Assembly (NCBI GenBank): GCA_012295275.1
Contig: CM022666.1
Span: forward strand, 16,096,772 to 16,119,271
DNA: 22,500 nucleotides
Source of the DNA: Chrysomallon squamiferum
Lineage: Eukaryota; Mollusca; Gastropoda; Neomphalida; Peltospiridae
Reading direction: 5' to 3'
This document shows, piece after piece, positions 8,931 through 18,399 of this stretch (its first letter is position 1; every line of letters starts with the position of its first letter). Under the pieces are notes generated by a model. That model was not told where the DNA came from, ran no database searches, and worked only from the letters and a program-made list of their open reading frames with translations. The translations under genes were made by a program, and so were the position numbers.

Positions 8931-9180
8931 AGTCAGTTAATTTGTATCAGGTATCAACAGTGTCCCGAAGTTAATTACTAGCCTGTTTTACAAACGTCGT
9001 GAAGTTAATTTGTATATAAATATTCTGAAGTCAATTTGTATCTAAATATTCTGAAGTTAATGTTTAACCTGTCTCAGAAACGTCCTGAAGTTAATTTCGA
9101 TAATTTTTCTCATTCGAACACGAAAGGTGGTTTCCAAGATGCCCATTAAAAAATTAATTTCGATAATTTTATCCCTGAGT
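8931..9180 (+). repeat. Degenerate 26-34-bp repeat, core GAAGTTAATTTGTAT
   Basis: GAAGTTAATT-like cores lie at 8968, 9001, 9027, 9053 and 9087, with a further related copy near 8936. TTAATTTCGATAATTTT occurs twice, near 9092 and 9154. Spacing alternates between about 26 and 33-34 bases. It lies just left of the 39-bp array and may be its older relative. Confidence 0.55.
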
Positions 9181-9551
9181 TTACAAAGTTAATCTGTATC
9201 CTGTGTCACTGTAGTCCCCAGGTTTAATTCAGCTCTTTTGTTATTGGTGACTAAAAAATAATTCAATTTTGTGAATTCAAAATTTAATTTCACTATGATT
9301 TATGTCGTACAGCTGATATGGACCCAGTAACATTAATGTGTTGGAATCAAGACAAATCTTAAATCTGGCTCCAGTTACTCCAGTGTTAACTGGGTTCATA
9401 ACAAATATGTGTTTGAAGTGGAAGAGCGTACACAAATCTCATTACTCGTTTTATCTATAGTTAGACAGTATTAACGACGTCTCCCAGGTCAAAGTTGAGT
9501 TGGATCATCGAAACAAAGTTTTTGTAAATCAAAAGTAAGTTGGGACAGTGT
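9181..9551. other. Unique or strongly decayed repeat sequence
   Basis: The stretch holds scattered GTTAAT and CAAAGTT motifs like those on either side. It also has an inverted repeat, CCAGTTA at 9371-9377 with TAACTGG at 9387-9393. No gene is recognised. Confidence 0.35.
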
Positions 9552-10063
9552 TAACAAAGTCGTCTAATTTAAAATTGTTTTGAATCATCTTGACAAAGAC
9601 GTCTAATTTAAAATTGTTTTGAATCATCTTAACAAAGTCGTATAATTTAAAATTGTTTTGAATCATCTTGACAAAGTCGTCTAATTTAAAATTGTTTTGA
9701 ATCATCTTGACAAAGTCATCTAATTTAAAATTGTTTTGAATCATCTTGACAAAGTTGTCTAATTTAAAATTGTTTTGAATCATCTTGACAAAGTCGTCTA
9801 ATTTAAAATTGTTTTGAATCATCTTAACAAAGACGTCTAATTTAAAATTGTTTTGAATCATCTTAACAACAAAATCGTCTTAATTTAAAATTTATTTGAA
9901 TCATCATAACAAAGTCGTCTAATTTAAAATTGTTTTGAATCATCTTGACAAATTCGTCTAATTTAATGTTGTTTTGAATCATCTTGACAAAGTCGTGTAA
10001 TTTAAAATTGTTTTGAATCATCTTGACAAAGTCGTCTAATTTAAAAGTTATTTTTTTATAATC
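9552..10063. repeat. 39-bp minisatellite, about 13 copies
   Basis: Units start at 9552, 9591, 9630, 9669, 9708, 9747, 9786, 9825, 9864, 9907, 9946, 9985 and 10024. The period is exactly 39 except for one unit with a net 4-base insertion (9864-9906). The core is TCTAATTTAAAATTGTTTTG followed by AATCATCTTGACAAAGTCG. On the minus strand the first eight or nine copies keep one frame open, because 39 is divisible by three, giving MIQNNFKLDDFVK repeats at 9529-9861. Differences between copies change Asp to Val, Asn or Tyr as well as being silent, which does not look like protein-level constraint. The right flank (10064-10140) holds decayed copies. Confidence 0.95.
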
Positions 10064-10294
10064 TTGATAATTTCATTCAATTCAGAGATTAATTTTGATA
10101 ATCTTAATAAAGTCATCCAGTGCTGGAGACAATGTGTATCAACAGAAACATTTGTTGTAACTTTAATATGATTCTCTTCTACACGTATAAAAGGATTAAT
10201 CATAGAACTGATGGATCAAATATACTTTTGTGATTATTTCACAATTAGCTGATCCAAGTTTTCTCCTGACTGTGGGGAAAAAAGCATGCAAAAT

Positions 10295-10317
10295 AACGTC
10301 ACTGTTACATGACGTCA
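10295..10317. promoter_or_regulatory. Paired CRE-like sites
   Basis: TAACGTCA at 10295-10302 and a perfect TGACGTCA at 10310-10317 lie 15 bases apart start to start. They sit just right of the 39-bp minisatellite field. Confidence 0.35.
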
Positions 10318-10339
10318 TAGATACAAGTTTACATTTTTT

Positions 10340-10570
10340 AACATAAATATAGCATCTTACAGCCACAAGACTTCATAATAATATAACTTCACAGAGACAA
10401 AACATCATTATTATAAGACTATTGCTAATTATAAACCTTCACATATGCCAGACTTTGCAGTTATCAGATTTATAGTTACAGAACTTATGATGTCTTAAAG
10501 ATACAGTACTTCTCACAACTGCGAAACTTCATATCTTCAACACTTCAAACCTATAGGACTTAGTACAAAA
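10340..10570. repeat. Possible strongly decayed short tandem repeat
   Basis: Variants of AGACTTCATAA, AACTTCACA, AACCTTCACA and GAAACTTCATA recur every 20-35 bases. The pattern is visible by eye but irregular, so this is a weak call. Confidence 0.25.
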
Positions 10571-11430
10571 CTATGGAAAAAGAAAACACTTTCAGGCAAA
10601 GACTACAATTCTAACAAACGCGCAGACTGATCTACAACATGGCCCCTGTTAGTTGGTTTTAAAACAGAATTAAGGCTCTAACCGACTAAGAAGTAAATAT
10701 TTCGACGAAGTCACTAATGTGCTGCTTTGTTTCGTGTGCTAAGAAGAGCACATTAAAGCGAGGACTCCACTGACAGCGGAGATAAAGTCTGGTGATTTCT
10801 AATGGAACGAATCTACAGCTTTTCACTTATCTTCATCTCCAGAGACTCGGGTGTATAAAGAAGAAAATAAAGTAATATAAAGCAGAGCTTTACAACGATA
10901 AAACGTTTACCACAGTTAAACGCGGCGGAGAGCCGACTATTTGCACTGATAATATCAGTTCCTTATTAGTCACCGTGCGTTTTGAAATGATAACCATCAC
11001 ATTAGATGTACGAAAGTTTCTACTGTCTGAGAAAAAAAAATAATAATAAACCCCACATAAATAATAAAATCGTATTCTGGTTTGAAAGGTAATACAGAGT
11101 AGGTGTACGAGATATAGGGCAATTAGCGAACGGCTGGAAAAGCGCATGAACCTCAATCGAACACGTTTGCTTGTACAAGCGGTTTGGCTTGAACAAAACA
11201 TTAAAGACATCCCCATTTCACTGGTCTTTGTGTAGTCGATTCACTGCGCCTGAAAGCCTCGACACAAACCACTCAGCGCACAGTGCGACCATAAACTGAG
11301 CCAGGAAACTGGCTTCCATTTGCATTATTTGAAATTCATGTCCCAAAAAGAAAGAGAAGAGAAAAGAATCTTTGAGCGTTTTGTAAAGCGTGAAAAAAAA
11401 ATGCTGTTAGGATTTAAGTGCCCTCATGTT
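10571..11430. other. Unique block, no gene recognised
   Basis: About 860 bases of complex, moderately CpG-containing sequence. The minus-strand open frame at 10890-11216 (108 codons) shows no domain that I recognise. No tRNA-like arms, splice-flanked exon or element ends were found. Confidence 0.35.
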
Positions 11431-11530
11431 GTCGGTGTGTTGTTGTTGTTGTTGCTGGTCGTGGTGGTAGCAGCAGCAGCCGCCGAATAGCGGAGTCGTC
11501 GTCCGTGTCGCCAGTGTGACGGAGATGATG
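11431..11530 (+). repeat. GTT, GCA and GTC trinucleotide-rich GC island
   Basis: A run of GTT units, then AGCAGCAGCAGC, then CCGCCG and GTCGTCGTC give an unusual GC-rich trinucleotide mixture. Translations give short homopolymers (Ala, Thr and Asn in one antisense frame, Gln in another). This is seen in transcription-factor exons but follows automatically from the repeat. Confidence 0.6.
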
Positions 11531-12650
11531 ATGAGTACAGGGGTTGAGTTTGTTTAAACTCGCGGAGAATTGCCGCTTTATGGGTAACAGTGAGACGGCG
11601 CAGCGACTTGAAAAGAGGGTTAAACGTGTTTACTCTTTACACACTGTCACCCTCAATCGTCGCAGAACCGAGCGGCTACGACAACGAAGAGAGGACTCGA
11701 ACAAACAAACAAAAAAATGAAAAAAAAAAAAAAAAGTGGACAATCGAAGGAGACGTATTAGAAAGGATTAGGACGCAGATGGGATAAAATGAACAAACCA
11801 AACACATGTCGGAAAAAAGATCTTCAGTTTGATGAGAAAACGTCTGAAGAGTATTAAGACCGATAAATGAGCTTATCAAACATTAAAAAGTATCGCTTGA
11901 AACTGACGCTGGTTCTAACAAGAGAATTAAAGAGTTTAAGACGGATAGTGTTTCAGGGTAATTTTCATCACCTCTCCCCTTTAATGAAAGCCACCTGGAA
12001 GAATGGTCGTAAAAACACCGTCTTCTAGATAACTGCAACTTTGATAAGTCACTTTATGGATGACGATAAGAGCAAATAATTTACTTCAACACGTTATGAG
12101 GGATATACAAGAAATAAGCTTATCCATCGACAACAGTTAAGTTTAATGTCCCTAAATGACGTTTGTTAACTTCAGCACTTTGAAAAAGAAACACGCCTCG
12201 CGGAACACACGTGCAAAGGTGCACTGATGACGTTTCTGTCAGTGCGTGAAATAAAACATGGATTCTTATAAAGTGCGTGATGAAAAGTGAAAAGTTAGAT
12301 ATAAGATTAGATCAACTTTTCACTGGATTTATCTAGTTCGTTTCAGACCGTGTTCGACTAGATAGCTCTAGATTAAATGATTATATTTGTCTGTATTAAC
12401 AAAATTAAAATATTTAAACAAAAGGTGACAAATAAAATAATAGGAAAAGGAAATAAATATTTAGCAAAACAATAAATAAAGATTCAAATACATATTCCAC
12501 AATATTAAAGAAAGTATTTTAAAACAAAACATCAACAAAAAACGGAAAAAAACCCGATTAAAAATTATATGTAAACAGAGGGACAAATGGAAAGGCAGAT
12601 GAGATGATAGCTAAACAAACAAAGAGATATGGAGAAAGTTAAACATACAG
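11531..12650. other. Mostly unique sequence, no gene recognised
   Basis: The block contains a small hairpin GAGTTT-gttt-AAACTC at 11546-11561 and an A-rich run at 11701-11735. Complex DNA follows to about 12400 and AT-rich DNA after that. An open frame at 11590-11787 starts at GTG and has no recognisable features. Single TGACGT hexamers lie at 12157 and 12228. Confidence 0.35.
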
Positions 12651-12743
12651 ACATAAAGCTATATAAATAGACAAACAGATAGATAGAAAGATAGGGAGAT
12701 ACATATATAAATAGATACATAGATAGATAGATAGACAGAAGAC

Positions 12744-12794
<51 letters not shown>

Positions 12795-12811
12795 GAGATA
12801 TATAGAAAGAC

Positions 12812-12901
<90 letters not shown>
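12651..12901. repeat. Compound (GATA)n-(GACA)n-(GATA)n repeat
   Basis: Imperfect GATA-type sequence from about 12677 leads to GATA units at 12745-12794. After a short interruption come GACA units at 12817-12860, then GATA units at 12861-12901. The minus-strand frame reads as repeated Tyr-Leu-Ser-Ile and Cys-Leu-Ser-Val and is not a gene. GATA/GACA repeats were first noted in snake sex-chromosome satellite DNA but occur widely. Confidence 0.97.
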
Positions 12902-12902
<1 letters not shown>

Positions 12903-12959
12903 AAATTAAAATGAAAAATATAAAACCATAATTCAAACCAAGGTCTGTATGTATAAACT

Positions 12960-13337
12960 ATACATTACACTTTTAATCTACGACGTATTAAGTTAATTTT
13001 CGAGAAAAGCTTATCGCAGTTAACACAGGGCTCAGTGTGGCACATTGCGCGGTTGACGTGGATCACGGGTGCTGGCTGCAGGGTTTCAAACCTCCCTGGA
13101 ATGTCTCTCATTTGTTTCTTTGTTTTCGAGTGTTTGTTTCAAATCGAGGTTCGCCGGAAACGGAAGCGTTCTGTTTGTGTTGCGATACTTCGGAGGTAAT
13201 CACTGGGTGTTAATCGCACGAGATGGCCGAGCTGTCTAAGTGTAAAACAAACACGTGCAGAACGTGATAACAAGAATGTGTCACTCTGCAGTCACTTCAC
13301 CAGATAACAGAGCCAAACCCTGGGGTCGATTGTGACT
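12960..13337. other. Unique GC-richer block
   Basis: This is complex sequence with intact CpGs and no open frame of interest. A short inverted repeat lies near 13079-13098 (CAGGG with CCCTG, enclosing GGTTTCAAACC). It superficially resembles a tRNA T-arm, but no other tRNA arms are present. Confidence 0.35.
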
Positions 13338-13580
13338 TTTTTTTTTTAATTTTAATTTTTTTTTTTTTTATCTGTTTTTGTTTTGTTTTGTTTTCTTTCT
13401 TTTCCTTTTCTTCCTTACTTTCTTTCTCTGTTAATCTTTTATATTTTTTTCTTTATTCTTTTCTTTCATTAATTTTGTTTTTTTTTTTTTTTTTTTTTAT
13501 CGTATTGGCTGCCTTCCTTTCTTTCGTTTTTTTTTTCTTTGTTTCTGTTTCCTCTTACTTTCTATCCATCTTTCTTTGAT
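13338..13580 (+). repeat. Pyrimidine-rich low-complexity tract
   Basis: T-runs and TTTC/TTCC units fill about 240 bases. The open frame through it is mostly Phe and Ser and is not a gene. Confidence 0.85.
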
Positions 13581-13939
13581 TTTCTATTTTCTTTAGCTTT
13601 TTCATAAAAGAAACAAAGTGTAACAGAATATCCATGTAGCTGTTTTACTACAACAGAGAAAATTAACACAAGGCACTACACATTCTTACCATTCATTTTC
13701 TTTAGTTTATAATAATAGTTGGAAGACTTTTCATCATTTTGTATCTATAAACACCTGTTTATAATTTTGTCTTTCAAGCTCTCGTAATCCAAAAAATAGC
13801 CAATCATTGTCATCTTCTCCTTTTGCCAATCACCAATACCGTAACATCTACCCTACTCTCTTTATGCTATCCGAAATACGTTAGTATTTATAAAAACAAT
13901 TTCATGTTACCAACAATTCAATATTCACTGACTGCCCTT

Positions 13940-14565
13940 ACACCAGTGGAAATACCACTGATATAACACCTTATTTATGCCGCCACAAACATTACAGTAT
14001 CTATCTTGGCTGTCCACATACGTACAGGAATACTGTTATTACCTAGCACTCACTTTAATAGAGGAAATACCATAACATGCATCACACGCTCCATATACCT
14101 CACCAGGAATACCATTATCATCTAGCTCTCCTTTCATACTGAGGAGGTTCGTAATACAATTATATAATGCTCTCCATATGTGACCAGGAACACCCTAATA
14201 AGCTTAATACTTTCTTTATATCGCTGCGAAATTTCTACTGTCCACAGTGAAATTCTTTTTCATGAATAATATCAAAACAAACATGATTCTCTAGGAATAT
14301 CAGTGTGAACAAGGCTCGCCTGATGTCGTATCATTGAGAATGCAACACTCGCCCGATGTCATAACCAGGAATTTCATAACGTGCCGTAAAGTCGCAAGAT
14401 CTGACATTACCAGGAACATCATGGTGTAGACTTTGCTCGCCTGGCGTTATAGACATCATCAGTAATACCATAATTTTCTTCATGCTCGCCCGAGTTTATT
14501 AGATCGCCAGAAATGCCACACTGTGCGAAATACTCGCCCGATCTTGTACCACCAGGAATACCACC
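13940..14565 (+). repeat. Degenerate ~45-bp repeat with CCAGGAATACCA and CTCGCCCGATGTC modules
   Basis: CCAGGAATACCA-like modules recur at about 14024, 14063, 14104, 14186, 14291, 14334, 14365, 14410, 14459, 14507 and 14552. From about 14313 each is followed or preceded by a CTCGCCCGATGTC-like module. Spacing on the right side is mostly 43-49 bases, with one unit of 31. The left end (hairpin CAGTGG-aaata-CCACTG at 13944-13960) is a more diverged member. A heavily mutated minisatellite is the simplest reading. Confidence 0.65.
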
Positions 14566-15020
14566 ACCACACCATAGCATCCGTCATTCAAGCTTTTATA
14601 GCACCAGTAGTAACATAAAATTAACAAGAGAACCAGGTGGTCGATAAAAAAAAAAAAAAATAAAAAATATATATACATATATAAAAATCGTAAAAAAATC
14701 CATTTTTTTTTTCCACTTTTATTTTCATTGCCAGAAAGGTGCTGGCTTCCCGCCTGAGAATCGCTGTCACGTTTTGGCAAGATGCGAAGACAAAAGCCCT
14801 CAGTTCCTGGTTTCCGCGGCCGCAAGAACAGCCCTCGCTCGTTTAAACAAATGATGTGATCAACATCAGCCACGCCGTAGCAGCAAAGACATTTGTCAAA
14901 ACAGAGAGTAAGTGGCTGGATTGCTAACACTTGCACAGTGGGGGAAAAACAAACCGAAGCCAGCTGACTAGCACGTGCTCTGAGCGGGTAAAGTGGGGGT
15001 ATTCCTCTTTGAAACGTTTG
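14566..15020. other. Unique GC-richer block with A-runs
   Basis: The part from 14720 to 15000 is complex and CpG-containing; A- and T-runs lie at 14647-14662 and 14703-14712. A minus-strand open frame (14499-14936) begins at GTG and runs into the A/T tract and the 45-bp repeat, so I do not call a gene. Its first ~70 codons (IQPLTLCFDKCLCCYG and on) match nothing I recognise. Confidence 0.3.
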
Positions 15021-15021
15021 T

Positions 15022-15093
15022 TTTTGTTGTTGTTGCTGTTGATATTATTAACACCATTATCATTATGATTGTTATTATTATCATTATCATTTG

Positions 15094-15157
<64 letters not shown>
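15022..15157. repeat. TTG, TTA/TCA and (TTA)n trinucleotide repeat
   Basis: TTG units near 15022-15042 lead through imperfect ATT/ATC units to a pure (TTA)n tract at 15096-15156. Confidence 0.93.
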
Positions 15158-15159
<2 letters not shown>

Positions 15160-15223
15160 AGTTGGACGAAACAAACTTCTAGATTAAAAATATATTAATA
15201 AAAATAACAGTTTATAAATATAT

Positions 15224-15245
15224 ATAGAGAGAGAGACAGAGAGAC

Positions 15246-15308
<63 letters not shown>
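15224..15308 (+). repeat. (GA)n repeat, ~85 bp
   Basis: GA units with a few GACA and GATA interruptions run to 15308. The tract lies about 530 bases left of the complementary (TC)n tract at 15836-15919. Confidence 0.95.
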
Positions 15309-15309
<1 letters not shown>

Positions 15310-15310
<1 letters not shown>

Positions 15311-15832
15311 ACAAGTCAGAAAACTATCATTTTATTAATACGACATAAACTGATTTCTTTCCTCTCACAAACATCTGTACGCAGACGCACTGTTCGACAA
15401 GAAAGATGTAAAAGTAACGTTTAATAAACTGTGTACAGGAACCAAGGTCGTGATTTTTTACAAAACGAGAAATATCGGTTCGTTTTATCCTGTTCCATGA
15501 ACGACATAAAAAAGATATTTACGTATATTGAAATGTTTGTTGCTTCATGGAAGGGTCTGCTGTACAGATTTCGCTCAAACAGTCTGCACAGTTTTTCGAA
15601 ACGTTTGAAAAATCTGTCGTTTCCTAGGAATTCTCCAATGTGATATTGTTCTCGTGGGGCCTGTAAACTGTGGCTTTCCTGCGCGGTGGCAGTTTTAGTG
15701 TAGATGTCTCACAGATGTTTCAGATACGAATGTGCTGCTGGGTAATGCAGGCAGTGATTTCAAGATAGAGATTTAGTCAGAAGAAATGAAACAGAAGAAT
15801 TATAGTTATTCAGTTACATCTGAAAAACCAGC

Positions 15833-15835
<3 letters not shown>
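15310..15835. other. Unique block between complementary GA and TC tracts
   Basis: Complex sequence with no recognised gene. An open frame of 70 codons at 15431-15643 has no familiar domain. Confidence 0.35.

Positions 15836-15919
<84 letters not shown>
15836..15919 (+). repeat. (TC)n repeat, 84 bp, uninterrupted
   Basis: This is the longest pure dinucleotide tract in the window, followed by GTTCTCTTTCAG. The C/T run followed by TTTCAG also resembles a 3' splice site, but no plausible exon was identified after it. Confidence 0.97.
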
Positions 15920-15922
<3 letters not shown>

Positions 15923-16249
15923 CTCTTTCAGAAAATTAGTTAGAAAGAGAGAACAAATTGAAAGTATAGAAATACAATAAGACGAAACAGAGACATTACG
16001 ATATGCACACTTTTCTGTTTAACTATTTCACCGTCTATAAATATTTCTACTTCCATAAATAAAAAAAAAAATAAAAAATAAACAGAGAGTTAGTTAAAGA
16101 GCAAACAGAGAGGGGAAGGGACAATGAGACAGAGGAATTCACAGACTGACACAAAGAGAAGGGAATAACACGAACTAATTCGGAAATCAAGTGATTGATA
16201 AGTACGAGAAAAACGTAATTAGTCACCATTTCCGAACTGTTAATCTTCT

Positions 16250-16760
16250 AAACCTCAGAATCAACAAATTAAACTACGTGAAAAGGTTGTTTCTTTGCTG
16301 CGTTTGTCTTTGCCGGTTGTTACAACACTCAGAACGGTCGAGTCGCTTGCACAACCAGAGGCGAAAGCGGAATCGACTTAGCCGTGTCCACTCTTAAGAG
16401 GATTAAACGCAGGTGAGCGCACGGGAGCCGTTAATCAAACGTTTATGTTGTTAAGATTATAAAACGGGTTACGATTAACCTGACACGTTCACTCGCAGTT
16501 TCACGCCGTACCCTCCCCCAAACCCCCACGGGAGTCTCGCGCAGTTTCTGCCCGCATTCATTGCGCTCAGCGAACCGCAACGGCGTCACGCAATCCGTGA
16601 CCAGTGTCCGTGTTGACCTAGAGCGATCGTGGTTGGTGTTGATATCCGACGTGGGACGCAGTCCACCACGCCTGAAGGCAGGGCAGTGGACGAAGTCGAG
16701 GATTAAGTGTTCTTTGCTTTGGCTCTGCTTTTCGCTGTCGGTGTTGACAGATAATTAAGA
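16250..16760. other. CpG-dense unique island with a donor-like site
   Basis: This is the most GC- and CpG-rich stretch in the window, especially 16480-16700. CGCAG|GTGAGC around 16408-16418 matches the 5' splice donor consensus well. A C-rich run at 16511-16527 gives three G-runs on the minus strand. Open frames at 16191-16397 and 16561-16758 (TTG start) have no recognised domain. It could be a promoter with a first, non-coding exon, but that is inference. Confidence 0.3.
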
Positions 16761-16827
16761 TCACGTGATTGGATAACAAATTTCGGGATCAGTTCTTAGT
16801 TAATAGAATAATTGCAAAAAAAAAAAC

Positions 16828-16858
16828 AACGTCAAACGTCGGAGTGTCTGTGACGTCA
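16828..16858. promoter_or_regulatory. Paired CRE-like sites
   Basis: AACGTCA at 16828-16834 and AAACGTCG at 16834-16841 precede a perfect TGACGTCA at 16851-16858. The site lies about 90 bases right of the CpG-dense island. Confidence 0.35.
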
Positions 16859-16919
16859 CAAAATGAAAAGTTGAGAAGTCAAGGACACTCGATAGTAGAA
16901 AGAACAACACGATATCAAA

Positions 16920-17115
16920 GAGAGAAAAAAAATATATATAAATAAATAAAAATAGAAGGAAAGAAAGAAAGAAAACAAAGAAAAGAAAAAGAAATAAAAG
17001 AAACAAAACAAACATTTTGATCTATTTTCTTTCTTTGCGTCTGTGTCTACGTCCACGTGTACGCTTTTTTGCGTGTATGTAAGTGCGTGTGTGTAAGTGC
17101 GTGTGCGTTTGTTTT
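16920..17115. repeat. Purine/A-rich tract and GTGT-rich short repeat
   Basis: AAAT and GAAAG units fill 16922-17010. At about 17070-17112 TGTAAGTGCGTGTG is repeated twice, with a variant beside it. Open frames here are Phe- and Leu-rich artefacts. Confidence 0.75.
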
Positions 17116-17216
17116 TGTGAAATTTAATTATCAGCATAACTTTCTAATCTAGATTAGTTCCAGTATTTACGTTTTGTGGAATATTTCTTGGAATATAATA
17201 TAATCTATTACGATAT

Positions 17217-17253
17217 GCATATATATATATATATATATCTATATATATATATA
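17217..17253. repeat. (TA)n repeat
   Basis: Alternating AT with one TCTA interruption runs for about 37 bases and is self-complementary. Confidence 0.9.
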
Positions 17254-17797
17254 AATTGTTAACGATTCTATTTAGAAATATTTTCTTATATTTTCATTCG
17301 TGTTATGTAAAGTAAATAAAAGGTAAGGGTAACAAATATGCGTTATAAAAAAGTCTAAACAAACTGAAGAAAAAACTAAATTCAGACAAACGTAAAAAAC
17401 AAACAAAATCAGCGCCACCTTCCAGAGGGAAGAAAAAAACAAAACTGTTCTGCAAGAAGAAAACGAAAACAAATCATAAATAATGAAAGAACTTGCTGAA
17501 AAGCGTTGCATGTGGAAAACATTTAAAGGAGGGGGTCCTACTTTAGAATCTTCTTGTACGTATGTACGTAAACGTTTCTACGTTTTGAAGACGTAGTGTG
17601 TCCTATAATTCCTGTGTGCTTGTGTTTAAACAATTTCTCTTTCTTTTTCCTCTCTGTCTTATTATTATTATTTTGTTATCTCATGCATTTTTTCTTTTTC
17701 ACCTTCTCTTCCATGCTCTCTCTTTTTCTCTCTCTCTTGCGCGCGTTGATGCACAATCACATATACAAACTCTGTCTCCATGAAAGAAGAAATTAAA
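17254..17797. other. AT-rich unique sequence with a pyrimidine tract
   Basis: The block contains a donor-like AAAAG|GTAAGG at about 17318-17328 and T/C-rich sequence at 17634-17738. No gene is supported. Confidence 0.35.
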
Positions 17798-17819
17798 CTA
17801 CCACCACCACCACTACTAT

Positions 17820-17913
<94 letters not shown>
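17798..17913 (+). repeat. (CCA)n-(CTA)n-(TTA)n graded compound repeat
   Basis: CCA units come first, then a long CTA block, then a long TTA block; each step differs by one C-to-T change. Translations give Leu runs on one strand and Val/Ile runs on the other, neither of which is a gene. Confidence 0.97.
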
Positions 17914-17914
<1 letters not shown>

Positions 17915-18308
17915 TATTTATTATATAATATACATGTGCACACACATACACAAACGCACATTTTGGTACAAAATTCATACACATGATCACCAAAAAACAG
18001 ACGTCATATTATATAATTTAAAACAAAAATAAGAAGAAGAAATAAATTAAAAAACAAACTGTAAACAAGTATCTGACAGATGGATCGTGAAAGAGATCCG
18101 CACAGCAAAACGAAACGACTCTCAGGTGAACTGCTCCAACTCGCTGATCATACTCGAGTAAATTTAGAAGAATAAATTACTTTTCTACCTTCAACTCTTT
18201 TATAGCTCTTCACCGGTGGCAGACAGAATTGAAAAACCAGCTTTCGTGTAGTCTGTGCGTAAATATACGTTACGTAAAACTGTCTTATATAGACTGTGTA
18301 CTTGTGTA

Positions 18309-18311
<3 letters not shown>
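17914..18311. other. Unique spacer, no gene recognised
   Basis: A short CACACATACAC stretch near 17938 is the only low-complexity part. No coding or RNA feature is visible. Confidence 0.35.

Positions 18312-18365
<54 letters not shown>
18312..18365. repeat. (TA)n repeat, 54 bp
   Basis: Twenty-seven TA units form a perfectly self-complementary tract able to extrude a cruciform or hairpin. A shorter (TA)n lies at 18424-18440. Confidence 0.97.
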
Positions 18366-18368
<3 letters not shown>

Positions 18369-18399
18369 TTATGTCGATTGTGTAGTGTTAATTATACTG

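Noticed and set aside
9371-9393. Inverted repeat CCAGTTA with TAACTGG, loop of nine
   Set aside because: A seven-base stem is not unusual in 22 kb and nothing follows that suggests a terminator or structured RNA.
9552-10063. CRISPR-like direct repeats
   Set aside because: The 39-bp units abut with no unique spacers, and the setting is eukaryotic; it is a minisatellite.
13079-13098. T-arm-like inverted repeat (CAGGG with CCCTG)
   Set aside because: No acceptor stem or other tRNA arms can be placed around it.
14499-14936. 145-codon minus-strand open frame
   Set aside because: The start codon is GTG and the second half is a translation of A/T runs and the 45-bp repeat. The first half is unique but unrecognised.
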